A stretch of 64,000 nt of DNA, taken from positions 124,001 through 188,000 of the forward strand of contig CAZKQB010000001.1 in NCBI GenBank assembly GCA_964554795.1. The letters are read 5' to 3'. This DNA comes from SFHK01 sp964554795. GTDB taxonomy: Bacteria; Bacillota; Clostridia; Christensenellales; Aristaeellaceae. A model generated the notes under the pieces. It made no database searches and was not told where the DNA came from. It saw nothing but the letters and a program-made list of their open reading frames with translations. A program made the position numbers and the translations under genes. Shown here one piece after another: positions 63,168-64,000 of the stretch (position 1 is the stretch's first letter; every line of letters begins with the position of its first letter).

Positions 63168-63764
63168 TTACATTTGCCTGAATAGTGCAATCACACGCCC
63201 CAGCACCGCGACCTCGCGCGCGTAAATCGGCTTCATCGTCGGGTTCTCCGGCTGAAGCCGCACTCGCGTCTTCTCGTAGAAGATGCGCTTCACAGTCGCC
63301 TCGTCGTCGATCATGGCCACGACGATATCGCCGTTTTCTGCGTAGTTCTGGCGGCGCACAATCACAAAGTCGCCATCCAGAATTCCGGCCTCTATCATGC
63401 TTTCGCCCTGTACGGAGAGGATGAACACTTCGTCACTGCCCACCAGGTTTTGCGGAAGCATGTAGTATTCCTCAATGTTCTGCTGGGCCAAAATCGGCAT
63501 ACCTGCCGTCACCTTGCCGACCAACGGCACGCTGCGCCCTCTGACTGTCGCCACATCCGTCAGCTCCAGCGCGCGAGGCTTCGTGGCGTCGCGGCGTATA
63601 AAGCCTTCCTCCTCCAGGCGATTCAGGTGCGCATGCACAGTAGAGGTAGATTTAAGCCCGACCGCCAGGCATATTTCACGAACTGAGGGCGGATAGCCCT
63701 TGTCGTCGATCTCTCTGCGAATGAAATCCAGAATCTGCATTTTCTTTTCGGATGCGTCGCGCAT
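63168..63764 (-). CDS. lexA: SOS repressor LexA
   Basis: 198 residues from ATG 63764, with GGGAGGA 8 bases upstream. The DNA-binding domain has KGYPPSVREICLAVGLKSTSTVHAHL (winged helix; key PPSVREI and SSTVHxHL-type residues). VGKVTAGMPILA is the self-cleavage site (an AG bond). The catalytic Ser is in VQGESMIEAGI and the Lys in TVKRIF. It represses the SOS genes until RecA filaments trigger self-cleavage. A LexA box overlaps its own -35. 58 kb separate it from ynbB, near which lexA is often found. Confidence 0.96.
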   Translation of the reverse strand: MRDASEKKMQILDFIRREIDDKGYPPSVREICLAVGLKSTSTVHAHLNRLEEEGFIRRDATKPRALELTDVATVRGRSVPLVGKVTAGMPILAQQNIEEYYMLPQNLVGSDEVFILSVQGESMIEAGILDGDFVIVRRQNYAENGDIVVAMIDDEATVKRIFYEKTRVRLQPENPTMKPIYAREVAVLGRVIALFRQM

Positions 63765-63792
63765 GCAGGCTTCCTCCCACTTTTTTCTTTCG

Positions 63793-63832
63793 ATTATATC
63801 ACGACTTATCTGAAAAAGCAAACATTTGTTCG
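63793..63832 (-). promoter_or_regulatory. lexA promoter with LexA box (autoregulation)
   Basis: On the minus strand a TTGCTT -35 (63821-63816), 17 bases and TATAAT (63798-63793). The box CGAACAAATGTTTG (63832-63819) matches the Firmicutes consensus CGAACRNRYGTTYG at every position and overlaps the -35, which would block RNA polymerase. Confidence 0.85.
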
Positions 63833-63917
63833 AATCTTCACCAAAGATTTCCCGGGAAAAGAAAGGAAGCAGCCTTCGTTTCCGAATTCCGCTTCCGTGA
63901 TATATTCTTCAAGCTGT

Positions 63918-64000
63918 TTACGCCTTCTGCGCGGCTCGTTCCTTTGCCTTTTCAGCGTGCATAATCGGCAGCCATTCCTTGAACGCAATTACAATCGGAA
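63918..64000 (-). CDS. C-terminal end of an unidentified gene
   Basis: The minus strand is open from the window edge to a TAA at 63918-63920 and reads PIVIAFKEWLPIMHAEKAK, then ERAAQKA. A helical basic tail like this is plausible for the end of a membrane or cytoplasmic protein, but 26 residues are too few to name. It would lie upstream of lexA on the same strand. Confidence 0.45.
   Translation of the reverse strand, partial: PIVIAFKEWLPIMHAEKAKERAAQKA

Overview
The window looks like a chromosomal segment of a spore-forming member of the Clostridia (Firmicutes) with a moderately GC-rich genome. The evidence is a germination protease (gpr), a DUF3794/LysM spore-coat-type protein, Firmicutes-type LexA boxes, a parAB pair, the DUF2232-rplI-dnaB gene order and the mutS-mutL-miaA-ynbB order. 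A finer placement (gut Christensenellales/Oscillospirales-like) is a guess from gene content. I saw no tRNA, rRNA or CRISPR array.

Layout. 0-5.5 kb: end of mutS, mutL, miaA, a PLP enzyme of the YnbB type, a YdcZ-type transporter and a tiny membrane protein whose promoter contains a LexA box. 5.6-7.4 kb: GH130 phosphorylase and a HAD hydrolase. 7.5-11.9 kb: a decayed RHS locus. It holds an orphan RHS C-terminal tip, candidate immunity genes, a 5'-truncated RHS body and an IS256-type transposase stump. 11.9-16.6 kb: heterodimeric ABC exporter with a mannitol-dehydrogenase-like gene. 16.7-21.2 kb: CYTH protein, zinc ribbon and a large exported BIG2/caspase-like protein. 21.3-25.2 kb: pseudouridine synthase, secreted protein, MATE pump. 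25.3-27.5 kb: gpr, then a low-GC island with a dead tnpV and a self-regulated XRE module. 27.8-37.5 kb: AI-2E family protein, DUF3794 protein, orphan holin-like pair, parA-parB, CBM9-like protein, DUF2232-rplI-dnaB, and a 56-residue zinc-finger gene facing dnaB.

37.5-42.1 kb (AT-richer, all minus strand): an ECF sigma factor and DUF4367 anti-sigma candidate, then a small secreted protein, a larger secreted protein and a two-gene ABC transporter. This reads as a regulated secretion, export or immunity cassette. 42.2-49.5 kb: Eis-like acetyltransferase divergent from a five-gene operon of phnC-phnE-phnE2, ferredoxin-type aldo/keto reductase and sugar-isomerase-like protein. PhnE2 carries four near-perfect 30-residue extracytoplasmic repeats, and no phnD is present. 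49.5-56.7 kb: NAGPA-type phosphodiester glycosidase pair, then a BmpA/NupOPQ-type nucleoside ABC system. 56.9-64 kb: mscL with a zinc-ribbon tail, a TIM-barrel-type hydrolase candidate with an MFS transporter, a cysteine-rich protein, tag, a second MATE pump, and lexA with its own LexA box.

The most interesting points are the SOS-controlled micro-protein, the repeat-bearing phosphonate-type permease in an operon without a binding protein, the sigma/ABC/secreted-protein cassette, the exported BIG2-caspase protein, and a hairpin that is both the dnaB terminator and a mask over the ribosome site of the opposing zinc-finger gene. All protein assignments come from reading motifs; no database search was possible.
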